In this document: piece by piece, positions 7,913 through 19,763 of the stretch
Layout of the letters: the number at the start of each line of letters is the position of its first letter
Numbering within the stretch: the first letter of the stretch is position 1
Assembly (NCBI RefSeq): GCF_000090795.2
Contig: NW_003546327.1
Span: 1,093 to 43,343, forward strand
Origin: Amphimedon queenslandica
Lineage: Eukaryota; Porifera; Demospongiae; Haplosclerida; Niphatidae
Reading direction: 5' to 3'
DNA length: 42,251 nt
Made by a program: the position numbers and the translations under genes
Notes under the pieces: model-generated
Databases searched by the model: none
What the model saw: the letters and a program-made list of their open reading frames with translations, nothing else
Told to the model about the DNA's origin: nothing

Positions 7913-10900
7913 TCAGTTAATTTCGCCCCATTTTATGACAATAGGTGCAAAATCAAATTCATCAGGATGGCCAAGAGGTGGAGTGTCTTGAAAACCTGAC
8001 GTACTCCATTTAAAAACAGGTTGTTGAGAGTGGGTGGGGCCTGATGTTGCCAGGCAACTCAAACTCTTCACCATCTCCGAATTAGTCAACTACATGTATA
8101 GAGAATGAAATAATTTTTCAAAATTCATAAATATATTACAAATTTGATATTTAAAAACCTTATTATCAGTTCCACCATGACAGCGTCTCTTTAGAGCTGG
8201 TATTGGATAGGTGCCATTAGCCGGATTGAGATCTGATCTTGCTGAAATGGCATATTCACCAGAATAAGGAGGAGTGCAGTTACAAGCAGAGAGAGGGTCA
8301 AATTGGAAATTATTATACCTAAATCAAAAAATTACACGTTATACATGTAATGTAAAATTTCATTATTAACGACCTGGGGGCGTAGCCCCCAGGTCGTTCC
8401 TATAATTGATTTCAACCACGTGCGATGTTTGTATATATATATATATATATATTTGTATGTCCACACTTACATTTCTTCTATACATGTTGTATTGGAGAAA
8501 TAACAAGCCTTAGCAACCACCCGCCCACGCTCCTACGTAGTGGGTGTGGTCACGGCAAACAAAATGGCGGCTTACACATGGGACAAAGTTAAGAGCTTTC
8601 TAACAGCAAGGGAAGATAAAGATACTGTTTAAAAACTTCTCTAGAAGCATTTGAAGGTAGAGAGAACCTCTATAAGTCTTAATAATGACCAAGTTGTACT
8701 TGCAAGGTGGTGAAATCAATTATAGGAATATTTTTTACACTGTTACGCTTGTTTTGTCTAATTGAACCACGCCCACCATATTAATAATTTCTATTGCCAC
8801 ATTCACCATTTTAATTGTTATTTTTGGCCACGCCTACCTCATTAATGCATGGAGTGAGTCCATATCCGTCACTTGAGAATGATTGCGTGCAAATATAAGT
8901 GCCCTGGCCGTTTTATCGTGAGAGAAGAAGTTACCATATTGTTTCAAGGCCCCGGGATATCCGGACAAATTAAATATCTCAGTATAATAACTATTAATAT
9001 ATTAATTACTTTACTGGTTAATTAAAAGGGGTGGAGCTTACGGAACATTATAACTGGCCCAGTAAGACGTTGATTGCAAGACTTTAGTTTGATCATCGTA
9101 AACGATAGTACCACTGGAAGAATAATTGTACTAATAATGAGGACTAAGACCTCGTAACTCACGGTATTTGCTCCAGAACCCACAGAAGGTCGCTAGATGG
9201 TAGAGCCTGACCAGGAGTAAAGTGATTGTAATTTACTATCATCCACTGGTTGTTGTAACTAAATAACATAGAAAATAAGTAGAGGTGTGTATCAGAAAAC
9301 GAAAATGTTATACAAATGGAGGAGAATTCTCTCCTTTTTAATTTTGGAACAACTTTAAAAATTCGTGAAAAATCCAAACTTGATCAGAATAATGTATAAT
9401 TATAATAAAAACAATGATACAAAGAGAGAGAAGTACTAGTACATTATACTTACGTTCCACTATTAAAAGGTTTGAATGTTTTACACCATTCTTCCCCGCT
9501 GCTAGCCAACCTGTTAGATACCATCACTCTTACTGGCTCTAGCACAGACTGTGGGGAAATGAAATCCCACAAAGTTTTGTTCATAATCCCATTGGTTGTT
9601 TCCATAGTAACCTACAAAACATAAGACATTCGGCTTTATTAGCTCTCTCCTTACGAGTCGACTGCTCATGATGTAGTAGTCATCTTCACTCTGTAACTTC
9701 CCAGGGTATGATGAGAAGGAGATAGAACTGCCGGGAACTGAAATAATAGAGGCAAAACAACATAAACAAGTAGTTTTGCATAAATAAACTTAATGTTAAA
9801 ATTATAGAGCTAATTTGAAAAAAAATTATACAGTACATGCCTATACTCTTTTAAGCCCCTACTACAATTACTAATAATGATAATAAATTAAAGACAAACA
9901 CACAAATATACACATTCTTACTCCTTCCTCCATTGATCAACCTGTACGGCAGGTCATACAACTTGAAGACTCTCAGCATGGTTTGATACTCAGACCATGT
10001 GTCGTGGGTTGTGAACAAGTCCTCGTTATTTGGAAGGACCTTGATAATAGCCGAGCAAGATCCGTCACCTAAAACCCTGTGAGAGTCCGACCCGGTGAAA
10101 GCTTCTTGCAAATCCTCCATGTCGCAATCATACTGCAAGTAACTTGAGAGAGAGAGAGAGAACAGGATACATTAGTAATATCATTTTTAAGTATGTACTA
10201 CTAATGAAGTTAATTCTGCCAATTCAATTTAAAACTACTACAAAAGCTGCATAAAAGTGCCCATAAAAGTGTCAAAAATCATGCATGTACATGATAATTC
10301 TATTTTCAAACTTACAAGAAAGCATTGGGAGGGAGAGTGGGGTTCTTCTTGCTAGAATAATAGCCTTTCTCCAGTCCTTCTAGCTGTCGCAAGTATAAAT
10401 TTATCTAATGTATAATATAAATAATTATAATAATCAATTAGCCTAATACATGATGATAAAATAGATATTTTTCCAGAAAGGAAGAAGCATAAACAAACAC
10501 AGTTGCATCACCACAAAACTCAGCAAAAAGAAACTGAAACTTGGTATATATAAATGTTTTCAAAAGCAATAATACTCAAAAATGAAAATAGCTAAAGCCT
10601 TTTTGCCTTATAAGTATATACATGTACAGGATGACTATCACCATACTTGCTTCCAATAGTCCGACTTTGGATTGCTAGCAATGTTATCTTTTAAAAACTT
10701 TATGTTAGAGTTGAGAAACTCTTGCAGTTTGTCACACAGAGATGACTTCTCTTTGCATACAGTGCCCAGTGTGTTAGTATATGTCATGTATATTAGCTCT
10801 CCAGTGTGAACACCTTCAGCATATCCAGCCATGTAGGCCATCTCTTCATCAGTAGTGAGGTCAGGATGGCCATGTATCTCCAGCAGTGACCAACTATAGA

Positions 10901-11245
10901 ATCGAAAGAAAAAAAATTCACAACTTAAATTGCTAAAAATTTTCGAACACTATTTCAAAAAATCAGCTTGCATGCAAGCTGGAAGCAAGATATCTATCTG
11001 TGAGCTAGTCTTCAGGAAAAAACTTCATGCTTTGCAAGATTTTATGATAATTTGCAATTCTTTTTTTAGCCTCACCCAGTTTCATTAACGGTGTTATTAA
11101 AAGTTGAGACAAGTGCAGCCTCTGGTTGATTGCCTTCCACAATCCTGAACTTCCATGGGGCGTCTCTGATGACAGAGATGGTGGAAGAGTCTCCAAAACA
11201 AGGAGAGAGAAGGAGAGAAACAAGAAGATAAGAAAGAGCCAGCAT
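7913..11245 (-). CDS. PLBD: Phospholipase B-like protein (PLBD/LAMA family)
   Basis: Eleven-exon minus-strand model, 534 residues, all phases consistent: 11076-11245, 10647-10893, 10316-10383, 9922-10142, 9655-9737, 9454-9611, 9163-9258, 9042-9113, 8838-8990, 8159-8318, 7913-8089. It starts with a signal peptide (MLALSYLLVSLLLSPCFG). Family hallmarks in order: YMAGYAEGVHTGELIY, LGDGSCSAIIKVLP with the presumed N-terminal-nucleophile Cys191 exposed by autoproteolysis, FSSYPGKLQSEDDYYI, FNSGTYNNQWMIVNYN, WVLEQIPG, SYWASYNVPY, ARSDLNPANGTYP and CHGGTDNK. Human family members are about 550-590 residues, so length is complete. These are secreted or lysosomal amidase/phospholipase-like Ntn hydrolases. 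Whether it is the PLBD1 or PLBD2 type is not resolved. The start lies 154 bp from the divergent ANKFY1 start. Confidence 0.9.
8368..8398. repeat. GC-rich perfect hairpin in PLBD intron 9
   Basis: aacgacctgggggc and gcccccaggtcgtt flank a three-base loop (gta), a strong palindrome in AT-rich DNA. It abuts the left terminal repeat of the element at 8397-8728 and may be part of it. Confidence 0.7.
8397..8728. mobile_element. MITE-like element with inverted terminal repeats in PLBD intron 9
   Basis: Left end ttcctataattgatttcaac (8397-8416) and right end gtgaaatcaattataggaa (ending 8728) are inverted copies of about 22 bp, with one base inserted in the left arm. Inside are a short TA run and, at 8563, aaaatggcggct opening a 23-codon frame that begins MAAYTWDKVKSF. 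This resembles a captured promoter plus first exon of a host gene. No transposase was seen, so it would be non-autonomous. Target-site duplication was not established. Confidence 0.6.
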
Positions 11246-11254
11246 TGCTGCGGA

Positions 11255-11261
11255 TCACGTG
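11255..11261. promoter_or_regulatory. E-box TCACGTG between PLBD and ANKFY1
   Basis: TCACGTG with the palindromic core CACGTG at 11256-11261, ten bases upstream of the PLBD ATG and 139 bp upstream of the ANKFY1 ATG. It resembles half of the CLEAR element used by MITF/TFEB factors to drive lysosomal genes. The role is inferred from motif and neighbours. Confidence 0.45.
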
Positions 11262-11399
11262 TTATCAATATGCGGATAGTAATACGGAAAATAAACTTAA
11301 ATTTAGACGAAACATGCACGAGAAAAACGGAGAGTGACCCGGAAACACGCACTGGCCGACGCCCTTTCCAAAAAGGGGATACGCCTCTTTCGAGCAACA

Positions 11400-14300
11400 A
11401 TGGCTGCCTCGAGTGAGTTGATACTTGTTATTTTTTATATCTTTATCATTTTGTTGATAATAATAACGCATTGTATTCCACTCTGTAGACGAAGCAGCAA
11501 AACTCCAGCAGCACTTGGAGCTGCTAAAAGAGCAGTATGTCCGATTGCAGCAAAGGCACAGCGACCTTGAGCAGAAATACACTCAGGCTGTAGCGTCTTC
11601 TGGCTCCGTGGGTCCGGATCACTTTGTAACTAAACTAGTTGGTATGGTGACAGGTCTCTATGAGAAGCAGTTATACAGGTACAGGGGATTTCACAAACAA
11701 GAAATTATAATTTAATACATTAATTTCTCTATTTCTCAGTGATATAACGATACAATTAGCCGATCGCTCGTTCCCTGGTCATCGTTTTGTCCTTGCTACC
11801 CGTAGCTCCTCTTGGTCTCCATCAGATGAGACACTTGGTAATTCTGATTCCCTTGACCTGAGTCACCTCTCGCCTCACGTTGCTGTCCTCTTGTTAAGAT
11901 GGGTCTATACTGATGCTGTGTTCTTGCCAGCAGATCAAACAGCTGTCATTGAGTTACTGAGCGCCACTAATCAATATCAACTTGGTCAACTTAAAGAAAA
12001 GTAAGCTAATGCATTTATATAACATGTACCTCTACATGTACATGTATAAATCCACTCTTAATAGTGTGAACCATTTCTACTAATACATGTACATTTAATT
12101 GATATAGTTTTTTCTCTTTCATTCACATGTACATGTATAGTATATTATGTGTCACTTTAATATATCATTTAATGATCCCTAATCAAATTTGATCACACAA
12201 CTTAATGATGTACATTATACATTATGCATCTAAATGTACATATACAATATACAATATCTGTGCATGTACACAGTATGTTTTGTTAGCAGTTGCTTTGTGT
12301 ACATAAAGTACTATTTGAGGTATTTGTAATTTTAAACTGTGTGTGTAACAAGCTACTGTATGTGTACATCTTAATCTATTTTTAACCCTCTCTCTCCATC
12401 TCTCCCTCTAGGTGTGAGCAGTCATTGATATCGTCAGTGACAGTTCGTAATTGCATTAGGTTATATCAGACATCAGAGGAGCACAGTGCCAGCGAGCTTA
12501 AGAGATACTGTCTCCAAATTATCTCAAACCACTGGGTAAGAAAGAGACAGAGAGAGAGAGACTGTTGTATTAATGATACCCATATTTGCATTACATCTTG
12601 TAAACAAGACATGACAGCTGCTACTAGTCCTGTTGCCTTGTTAATTCAGTAAAACCTTGTTTATACCAGTGAATGTTAGTAAAACCTTGTGAATGTCAGT
12701 AAACCTTTGTATATGTTATTACCCCAATAGAATGACCTTGATACTGCTGATTTTGCTGATCTGAGCGCTCCGTTGTTATATGATATGTTTAAAGCTCATT
12801 CTAAGTATCCGCTCCACCTGGCTATACAGCATCAAAGAGAAGACGTTGTGTTCATGTTCATCATCGAACACAACTCTCAAGTTAGTTACTCAAAATTACG
12901 TTCTATGGTACTTTCTCTATTTTTCAGTTGCCTCGGAAACTTGATGAGTTAGACGATCGTGGTACCATACCCCTGAACCTAGCGCTAATCAACAAGAACG
13001 AGGGTATAGCTAATACTCTGGTATCCAATCGCTGCAATCTTGATGTGACTGATAAAGATGGCAACACTCTCTTACACCTTGCCATCGCTCGTGGTGATAT
13101 ATTCGCCGCTACTTTTCTCATCAAGAACGGGGCCAGCACGATACTCTGTAAAAGGGAGGGACAGGCCACGCCCCTTCATTTAGTGGCACAGTACAACCGG
13201 GCGGAGTCCGAGCGATACATATTAACAAGGTTGATTAAAGGGGCGGGGGCCCCTGCTGACGATCTGGTGGAGATTGGCAGCCTATTGCTCCAGTATCATG
13301 CTAATCTTGATGCTCAGGATAGTCAAGGATATACTCCGTTACATAGAGCAATAGAGAAAGGAAATACGCCAATTTTTGAGATATTCCTCGAGCACCAAGT
13401 GTAAGTATTGTATAATAGTATTGTTTTAATTTTGGTAGGATTTTATTTATTGATTTTACTGTAAAAATCAGTTTTAAATTTGGAGGTTTTTATATCGACA
13501 GTTTTGATTTTAATGCAGAAGGATAAACTTGTGCTGAATTAAAGTGCTACAAGCATTTGTTGTTATTACAGTCTCTCTTTTCAACAATGGATGTTATTAT
13601 TATGTCTTCTGTTGTCTTGTACTTTACCCTTTCCTTTCTTCCTTTCTAGTATTAATCTTGAGTTGCGTAATAACTCTGGCTCCACTGCGCTGTGGCTCGC
13701 TCTAACTCAGCTTAACTCCACTAGAGGGGAGAGTGATCGTTATGCTGCTCGACTCATAGAAAGAGGTTCTACGCCAAACGCAATCGACAGCCTAACAGGG
13801 AACAGTCTCCTTCATCAAGCGGCTTTAGAGTCCAACGAGAGGGCGGCCATTTTCCTTGTCTGTCATGGAGCTAACGTTGATCATGTTAATCATCAAGGAG
13901 AGAGTCCTATGCACGTAGCAGCTGCCATTGGTCTACATAACCTCATTCAAGTTCTACTCCAATACGGTGCCGATCCTAATCTTCAGACGAATCTAAAAAA
14001 GGCTCCACCTAGCATTTCGATACCGGTCAAGGTTGTCCCGGCTCAGACTCCGCCCATTTCTCATAATTCGTCTGATCTCATAAGCCCCACCTCAACGCTA
14101 GGAGCCCTCTCAGTTCTTAGTAACATAGCCTCCACTTCCCCTTCTCTTGGAGGAGGAAGGGAAACTGATAGTTTTGCTTCTCAGCAGTTGCTGCAGTTGA
14201 ATTCCTTATCTACAGCTGCTAGTTGTGATACGTCTCCTGTGATTGGTCGGGCTGCAGCTTCTGCTGTTAATAGTAACCCGTTTGGTGATGACAGTGATGA

Positions 14301-17300
14301 GGAGACTGCCCCACCCACAAGAACACACGGATATGGCTTTGTACCATCTGGCCATAATTCACCTCGCATGTCACCGGTAATATTATTAATAATATATTAA
14401 TTAATAAATTAAAAAGAGAAAAGTACTTGTAACTGTAATAATAATTTATACTATATAAATTAATTTTGAAATATTTTAGGTACCCCCAGCTAGACAAGCC
14501 CCGCCCCCAGCCCTTACCACTGATCCTGGTACGGAATTTATTGAGGAACCCGAACCGTTTGACATTAACATGGACCCTGGACAAAGGACAGCACTACACC
14601 TTGCCATAGCACATAAACATCATGAAGTGGTTAAAGTGATGCTTCAATATAAAGGCAAGTATTATATTTATTATTATTATTATTATTATTATTAATTTTA
14701 TATTATTATATTTCTGACTCCTCCCTTTTCCCGCCCACACAGAATCAGGTAGTACGAGTGGTAAACTCGAGATATCTCTAAACGTCGGTCTAAAAGACGG
14801 TGGGGATGAGACCCCACTGAGTCTCTCACTGTGGACGAACCAGCTGGAGGTAGCACTTAACCTGTTAGATGCTGGAGCAGACATAGAGTGTCAGAGAAGA
14901 TCAGATAACATGACGTTATTGTATCAGGCCATAGTGAGAGAACAACCATCTGCTTCGTTGTTCCTTCTTGATCATGGATCGAACTTTAGGAAAAGGTGCA
15001 GATGTCATTTTATTCATCTATTTATTTATTTATTCAATTATTTATTTATTTGTTTTGATTGTTTAATGTACTGTGTATGTTGCATTGAATTGGTCTTCAC
15101 AATATTTCCATGTGCCATGCATGTGCTTTACACATTCTTCCTCCTCCCCCAGGACTAGCAATAATGAGACTCTACTGCTAGTGGCCATCAAGCATCAGCT
15201 GGAACCTGTTGCTGACCGACTCTGTGATCTCGGAGCAGAGGTAGGCGTGGCTGATGCCACCGGTAATAGTCCACTGTGGGTTGCACTAAGGAGCAGACAA
15301 GAATCAATAGCAGCTAAACTAGTAAGAAGAGTATTGATGTACAGTCTGTACATGTACATGTGCATGTATGATCATTGATTGTATCAATCAGTCTTCTTTT
15401 ATTTTGTCTTTATTATTATAAATGTCATCCTTTGATGTTTTTCTCCTTTTTTCCCTCCCTCCCTCCCTCCCTCCCCCTCCCTCCCTCCCTCCCTCTCTTC
15501 CCCTCCCTCCCTCCCTCCCTCCCTCTCTCCCTCTCTCCCCCTCCCTCTCTCCCTCCTCCCTCCCTCCCTCCCTCCCTCCCCCCTCCCTCCCCCCTTTCTC
15601 CCTCCCTCTCTCCCTCTCAGATCACTCATGGTTGTGACCCCAATGCTTGGCACACAGCACCCGATGGGACGTCCCTCTCTCTCCTCCATCGTGCCATTAT
15701 CCTCCAGGACCCACTCACAGCTTGCTTCCTAGTCAAATCTGGAGCTGACGTCAATAGTTCTACGAGACCTTCTGAGTCCTCCTCTGGTAGCACTGGGTTT
15801 TCCCCTCCTCTGCACATGGCCTGTCAGAGAGGACTGGACTCCATTGTACAGTGTCTTGTTGATCATCATGCTGACCCTAATGCTAAAGTAAAGACTACCA
15901 TTTTAAGAAAACTCCAAAAATCTGAAAAATACCCAAGGCTATAGTCCATGGTTTTTTCCAAAAAATGGCTCCAAAATCACCCCAAATTTTTATTACATTT
16001 TCTGATACATATTGATGTCCTTATGCTGTGTAGAAAGCTTGAGCTCATTCCGACTTCAATTTTTCGAGTTACGGCCATTTTAAGAAAGTGCCAAAAATCT
16101 GAAAATTACCCTGTACTATAGTCCATGGTTTTTCCCCATAATACCTCCAATTCTTATTATATTCTTGTCCTATGCTACAAGTTCACAAGAATAAAAAACA
16201 TGAAACTATTTGTTAACATTATCATTTGTACTATTGTAGGATTCACAGGGCTGTACTCCACTTCACGTGGCCATTACTACAAGGCATCCAAGTTGTGCTC
16301 AGATTCTGTTACAGCAACCTAGACTGGATCTATCGGTGAAGGACAATCGAGGGAGCACTCCATTTGCAGCTGCACTAGCTACTAAAGACAACGAGACTGG
16401 ACTCGCTATATTGAAGAGAGAGCCAAAAGCCGCCGAACAGGTCAGGCAGTCTTCCCTCATTATAAATTCATTTCTTATTTCGTGCAGTTAATTTGAGTGG
16501 GTGGAGCCTGCCACTCCCCTTTTAATAGTTTTTCCTTGCATGTGTATTTTATCCATACATCTTGTTCTAAAATAAGCAATGAAAATGGGCTTAAACAAAC
16601 CACTCTTTTGCAAAAAAATTTAATGGGCAATCAAACAATATTTTATTGGACAAATTTATAATTTTTTTATTCCTATGCAGATGGATAATAAAGGTCAGAA
16701 TTTCCTTCACCTTGCTGTACTCAATCAAGACGTGGAGAGTGTCATTTTCTTGCTCAGTGTGGCAGTTGATGTCAATTCAAAGGTTCAGAATCCGACCCAG
16801 AACACTCCCCTTCATTACGCTATAAAAACTGGCTCAGAGATACTCGTCCGACACTTGGTAAGGGAAAGACCCTGTAATTAACTCGAGGGCCGAGCCTTAA
16901 CTTCTGTATTCATCACCATAAAATTACTAAAATAAAAATTTCCAAAATAAAAGGACGAGCAAAGTTGTGTCCATTAAATCTAAAGAATTAATGACTTGGA
17001 ACCTTATTTAAATGTTCGAGCATCAAAAATTGACAATCAACAGTATATTACTACTCAATTTTATTTCCTGCTTGTTTTTTCTGCTAGCTATTGGCAATGG
17101 CTAATGTGAAAGCTGTTGATAATCATAACAGAAGTGTCCTTCACTTAGCGGTAGAGGGAGACTTCTCAAGTATATTATCAGTGCTATTGGAGCACGGGGC
17201 TAACCCAGACCATGCTGATGAAGAAGGAAATAATGGTGGGTGACATATGAGGAATGATTAATGATTCTCTCCCTCCTTCTCTCTCTCTCTCTTCTTTCAC

Positions 17301-18263
17301 TCTCTTTTCTCTCTCTCTCTCAGCTCTTCACGTTGCCATGCAGTTGGGTCATGAGAACTGTGTTAAAGTTTTACTAACCGACTCTGACATTAACCTAACA
17401 GCTGCTAACATGAGGTCTGTACTACCATACATTATACATTGTGTTCATCACATTCCCCCTCTCTCCCTTATCCCCCTCCTCCCTCTCTCCTTTATCCCCC
17501 TCCTTTAGAGGTCGTAATTGTCTACACATGCTCTCGGCTAGTCCAAAACACAATGCCTCCTCTCTCTTCCACCTCCTTCTCTCAGCAGCTGCCAAATTCC
17601 CAGTCAATACGGCCGATGAAGACGGTTATACTCCTCTCCTGTTGGCTTATGTTGCTGGTAGCAGTAGTCTTTGTGAAGGATTGATAGCAGCTGGGGCTCA
17701 CCCAGGAATGTGTTCAAAACAAGGGCTGAGTATTTTCAATGCTCCCGTGGCAACCAAGCAGCTTCTCTTTAGAATTTTGGGTTAGTTATTGTCACCAGTT
17801 GACACCAAAACGGTTTCAATGTATAGTACGCCCACGCAAATAAGCAAAATAATTTGTTTTGCATGACAAGATATTACTATGATGACCCTGAAAAAGCATG
17901 TACATGTACATGTAGACGTCTTAGTACAATGAATGCCTGTGACGTTATGTTGTTTTATAGATCAGATTCAGTCCGAGCCTAGTTGGCTTGAGGGACAGTA
18001 CTGTATGAACTGCTCTATGAAGTTTAATATATCCCACCGGAAGCACCACTGGTAATATAAATTATAATTTTAGAAAATAAGAGACTATGTCTTGTCATTA
18101 ACATTTTCCTGTCTCTCTTTTTCTTTCTAGTCGTCACTGTGGTCGGTTGCTATGCAATAAGTGTACTTCCCAGCAGATGCCGATTGTTAAATTTGAATTG
18201 AACAAGTCGGTGAGAGTTTGTGAGGTTTGTGGTGACTCCTTCAAGATTAGCTCTATGCGGTGA
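11400..18263 (+). CDS. ANKFY1: Rabankyrin-5 (BTB, ankyrin repeats, FYVE)
   Basis: Eighteen-exon model, 1304 residues: 11400-11412, 11489-11678, 11740-12000, 12412-12535, 12731-12880, 12928-13400, 13650-14376, 14480-14654, 14743-14995, 15153-15321, 15621-15887, 16240-16440, 16681-16857, 17088-17235, 17324-17414, 17509-17780, 17961-18051, 18131-18263. Phases agree throughout; intron 8 is GC-AG. Order: N-terminal coiled coil, BTB domain (about 66-165, YSDITIQLADRSFPGHRFVL), a long ankyrin series from about 235 to 1215, then a C-terminal FYVE finger with HRKHHCRHCG (1256-1265) and VRVCEVC. Trp1239 starts a WLEG motif in place of the usual WxxD. A Ser/Pro-rich linker (about 519-680) makes it longer than the human protein (about 1169) and contains NPFGDD at 613-618, an EH-domain-type motif. 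The protein binds PI3P on early endosomes and acts with Rab5 in macropinocytosis and trafficking. Confidence 0.93.
15450..15619 (+). repeat. Long CT/CCCT microsatellite abutting ANKFY1 exon 11
   Basis: About 170 bp of almost pure pyrimidine (ccct and ct repeats) runs directly into the acceptor ctcag at 15616-15620. It acts as a greatly expanded polypyrimidine tract. Long open frames here on both strands are low-complexity artefacts. Confidence 0.9.
15895..16135 (+). repeat. Satellite-unit copy inside ANKFY1 intron 11
   Basis: About 1.3 units of the 177-bp satellite (taccattttaagaaaactcc, ctgatacatattgatgtcc, gtgtagaaagcttgagc) in the same orientation as the 2981 array. It begins within about ten bases of the splice donor at 15888, so insertion almost reached exon 11. 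It makes up most of the 352-bp intron. Confidence 0.85.
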
Positions 18264-18389
18264 TTGGTTTTATAACTTAGCGCTTTAAACCCCTAGATTT
18301 GTTGTAATTATTATTGTTGCTGTTCTCTCCTTGCCAGATTATATAACCTCCTCTCATTTTTGAATGTAATAAAAAAATTGTCTGTGTTA

Positions 18390-18442
<53 letters not shown>

Positions 18443-18675
18443 GGACACAAGATTTATTACTTCTCATTCGATTTATTTCCTTTTCATTAGTGAAATTATT
18501 ATTATTATTATTATAACATTATTATTAGTATTGTCAATTATTAGTATTAATTATGATCCATTATATTAAAAACACACTTAATTGATTAATTAATACTTAA
18601 CGAGATACAATATAATTAATTATAATAAAAACGACGACAACAATAATAAAATTTTTAAAAATTACCTTACATCTT
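18264..18675. other. Convergent intergenic region with (ATT)n microsatellite
   Basis: Between the ends of ANKFY1 and PHETA. An AATAAA for ANKFY1 occurs near 18366. A pure att repeat spans about 18391-18442, with a shorter one at 18497-18514. Nothing coding was recognised. Confidence 0.75.
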
Positions 18676-19674
18676 TTAATTTGTACTTTTGTCCATGTGT
18701 AATGCGTTAAAAGCATCAGTAAAATCAGAATGAAGTTGCAGTGAATTGCTATGAGAAGTAGGAGGAGCAGACATCCCTTTGACAACTGACGTTGTATGGG
18801 TAGAAGGCAAATTGACAAATGGCTGAGACTGTCTGGCGTCCAAAGACGACTCCTCCTCTTCGTAATGAGATGGGGGTATGTCGTAATCGTCGCTCGTCTT
18901 TGACGAGGGGAGGAGTATGGGGGTGCGGTCTAGTGTACCGGGCGGAGACAATGTAGAGCGACCTTTCCCTGTGGGCGGGGCGATCGGACTGCTGTGAGGT
19001 TTGTTTGGGTTTATGATCGGGTACCGTGCAGCCTGGGGTTCCGGGGAAGGAGATTTTTGAACTATCATTCTTTTTTTGGGCGGGACTGGGGGTGCCTCCC
19101 CTGGGACGTCAACAAGCACACCGTTCTCCACGGTCACCTTTGGTTTTGAACGAATAGGGATACTGTCTTTATCCCTACTCACACGCGGTGAACCTTTCTT
19201 CTCTGACGATGACGTCCTCTTTCCCCCTTCTCTCTCCTTCGCACTATGAGACGTGAGGGAGTCGACTTGTTTCTGTAATTCCGATACGATCGTCTTGAGG
19301 AAGTCGTACGAAGCGTGAGAAATGGCTCTCATCCAAGACTGCATCTCTTCATCATCGTCGGCCATTAGTACGTGAGATTTTGGACCAGAAGTCCCTCCAC
19401 TGCTACCACCTCCATCAAAGCATATCTCAAACCCGTGCTTCTCAGATGCAGAGGCCTGTACGCCACAGCCTTCCAAGACTAAGAGCCCTGCCGGCTCCCT
19501 GTCCTGCTTTCTCTCGTAGTAAAAGAGGAGGTTGCCTTTTAGGACGAACCAGCGTTTCTGGTAGCCTTTGACGTCGCTCTTGCGAGAGAGATAGCCTTCC
19601 TTGTCGACTGGGGAATCGCTTGCGGCAAAGCTGGCAACATTTTTCTCGTTAATCTTCATAGAGGAACTGAACAT
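18676..19674 (-). CDS. PHETA1: Sesquipedalian / PHETA endosomal PH-domain protein
   Basis: Single-exon gene, 332 residues from the first ATG. Met6 (19659, MKINEKNVASFAASDSP) aligns with the family start and may be the real one. Order: family N-terminal motif, PH domain at about 25-122 (EGYLSRKS, RWFVLKGNLLFYYE, VLEGCGV, MQSWMRAISHAS), a short coiled coil at about 123-142, a basic Ser-rich region, a proline motif PPVPPKKR at 195-202, and a C-terminal FNALH (322-326). In the family, the F-x-x-L-H motif near the C-terminus binds the ASH-RhoGAP region of the phosphatase OCRL, and proline motifs bind PACSIN. The proteins act in endosome-to-Golgi recycling. One gene appears to correspond to vertebrate PHETA1 and PHETA2. 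It is divergent from DRC10, with ATGs 129-144 bp apart. Confidence 0.88.
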   Translation of the reverse strand: MFSSSMKINEKNVASFAASDSPVDKEGYLSRKSDVKGYQKRWFVLKGNLLFYYERKQDREPAGLLVLEGCGVQASASEKHGFEICFDGGGSSGGTSGPKSHVLMADDDEEMQSWMRAISHASYDFLKTIVSELQKQVDSLTSHSAKEREGGKRTSSSEKKGSPRVSRDKDSIPIRSKPKVTVENGVLVDVPGEAPPVPPKKRMIVQKSPSPEPQAARYPIINPNKPHSSPIAPPTGKGRSTLSPPGTLDRTPILLPSSKTSDDYDIPPSHYEEEESSLDARQSQPFVNLPSTHTTSVVKGMSAPPTSHSNSLQLHSDFTDAFNALHMDKSTN

Positions 19675-19763
19675 CTTTGTCTTTTAGGGTGGAATGAAGA
19701 AAGAAACTAACAAAGTTAATTAGTACATAAACCACGCCTGTGACCACACCTACCAAATAATGT

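Noticed and set aside
8368-8398. Rho-independent terminator-like hairpin
   Set aside because: Eukaryotic intron setting; better explained as part of a foldback element.
8563-8634. Independent small gene beginning MAAYTWDK
   Set aside because: Only 23 codons and inside inverted terminal repeats; treated as part of the MITE-like element.
15375-15689. Long open frames rich in Pro/Ser/Leu or Arg/Glu/Gly on both strands
   Set aside because: They are translations of the CCCT/CT microsatellite before ANKFY1 exon 11.
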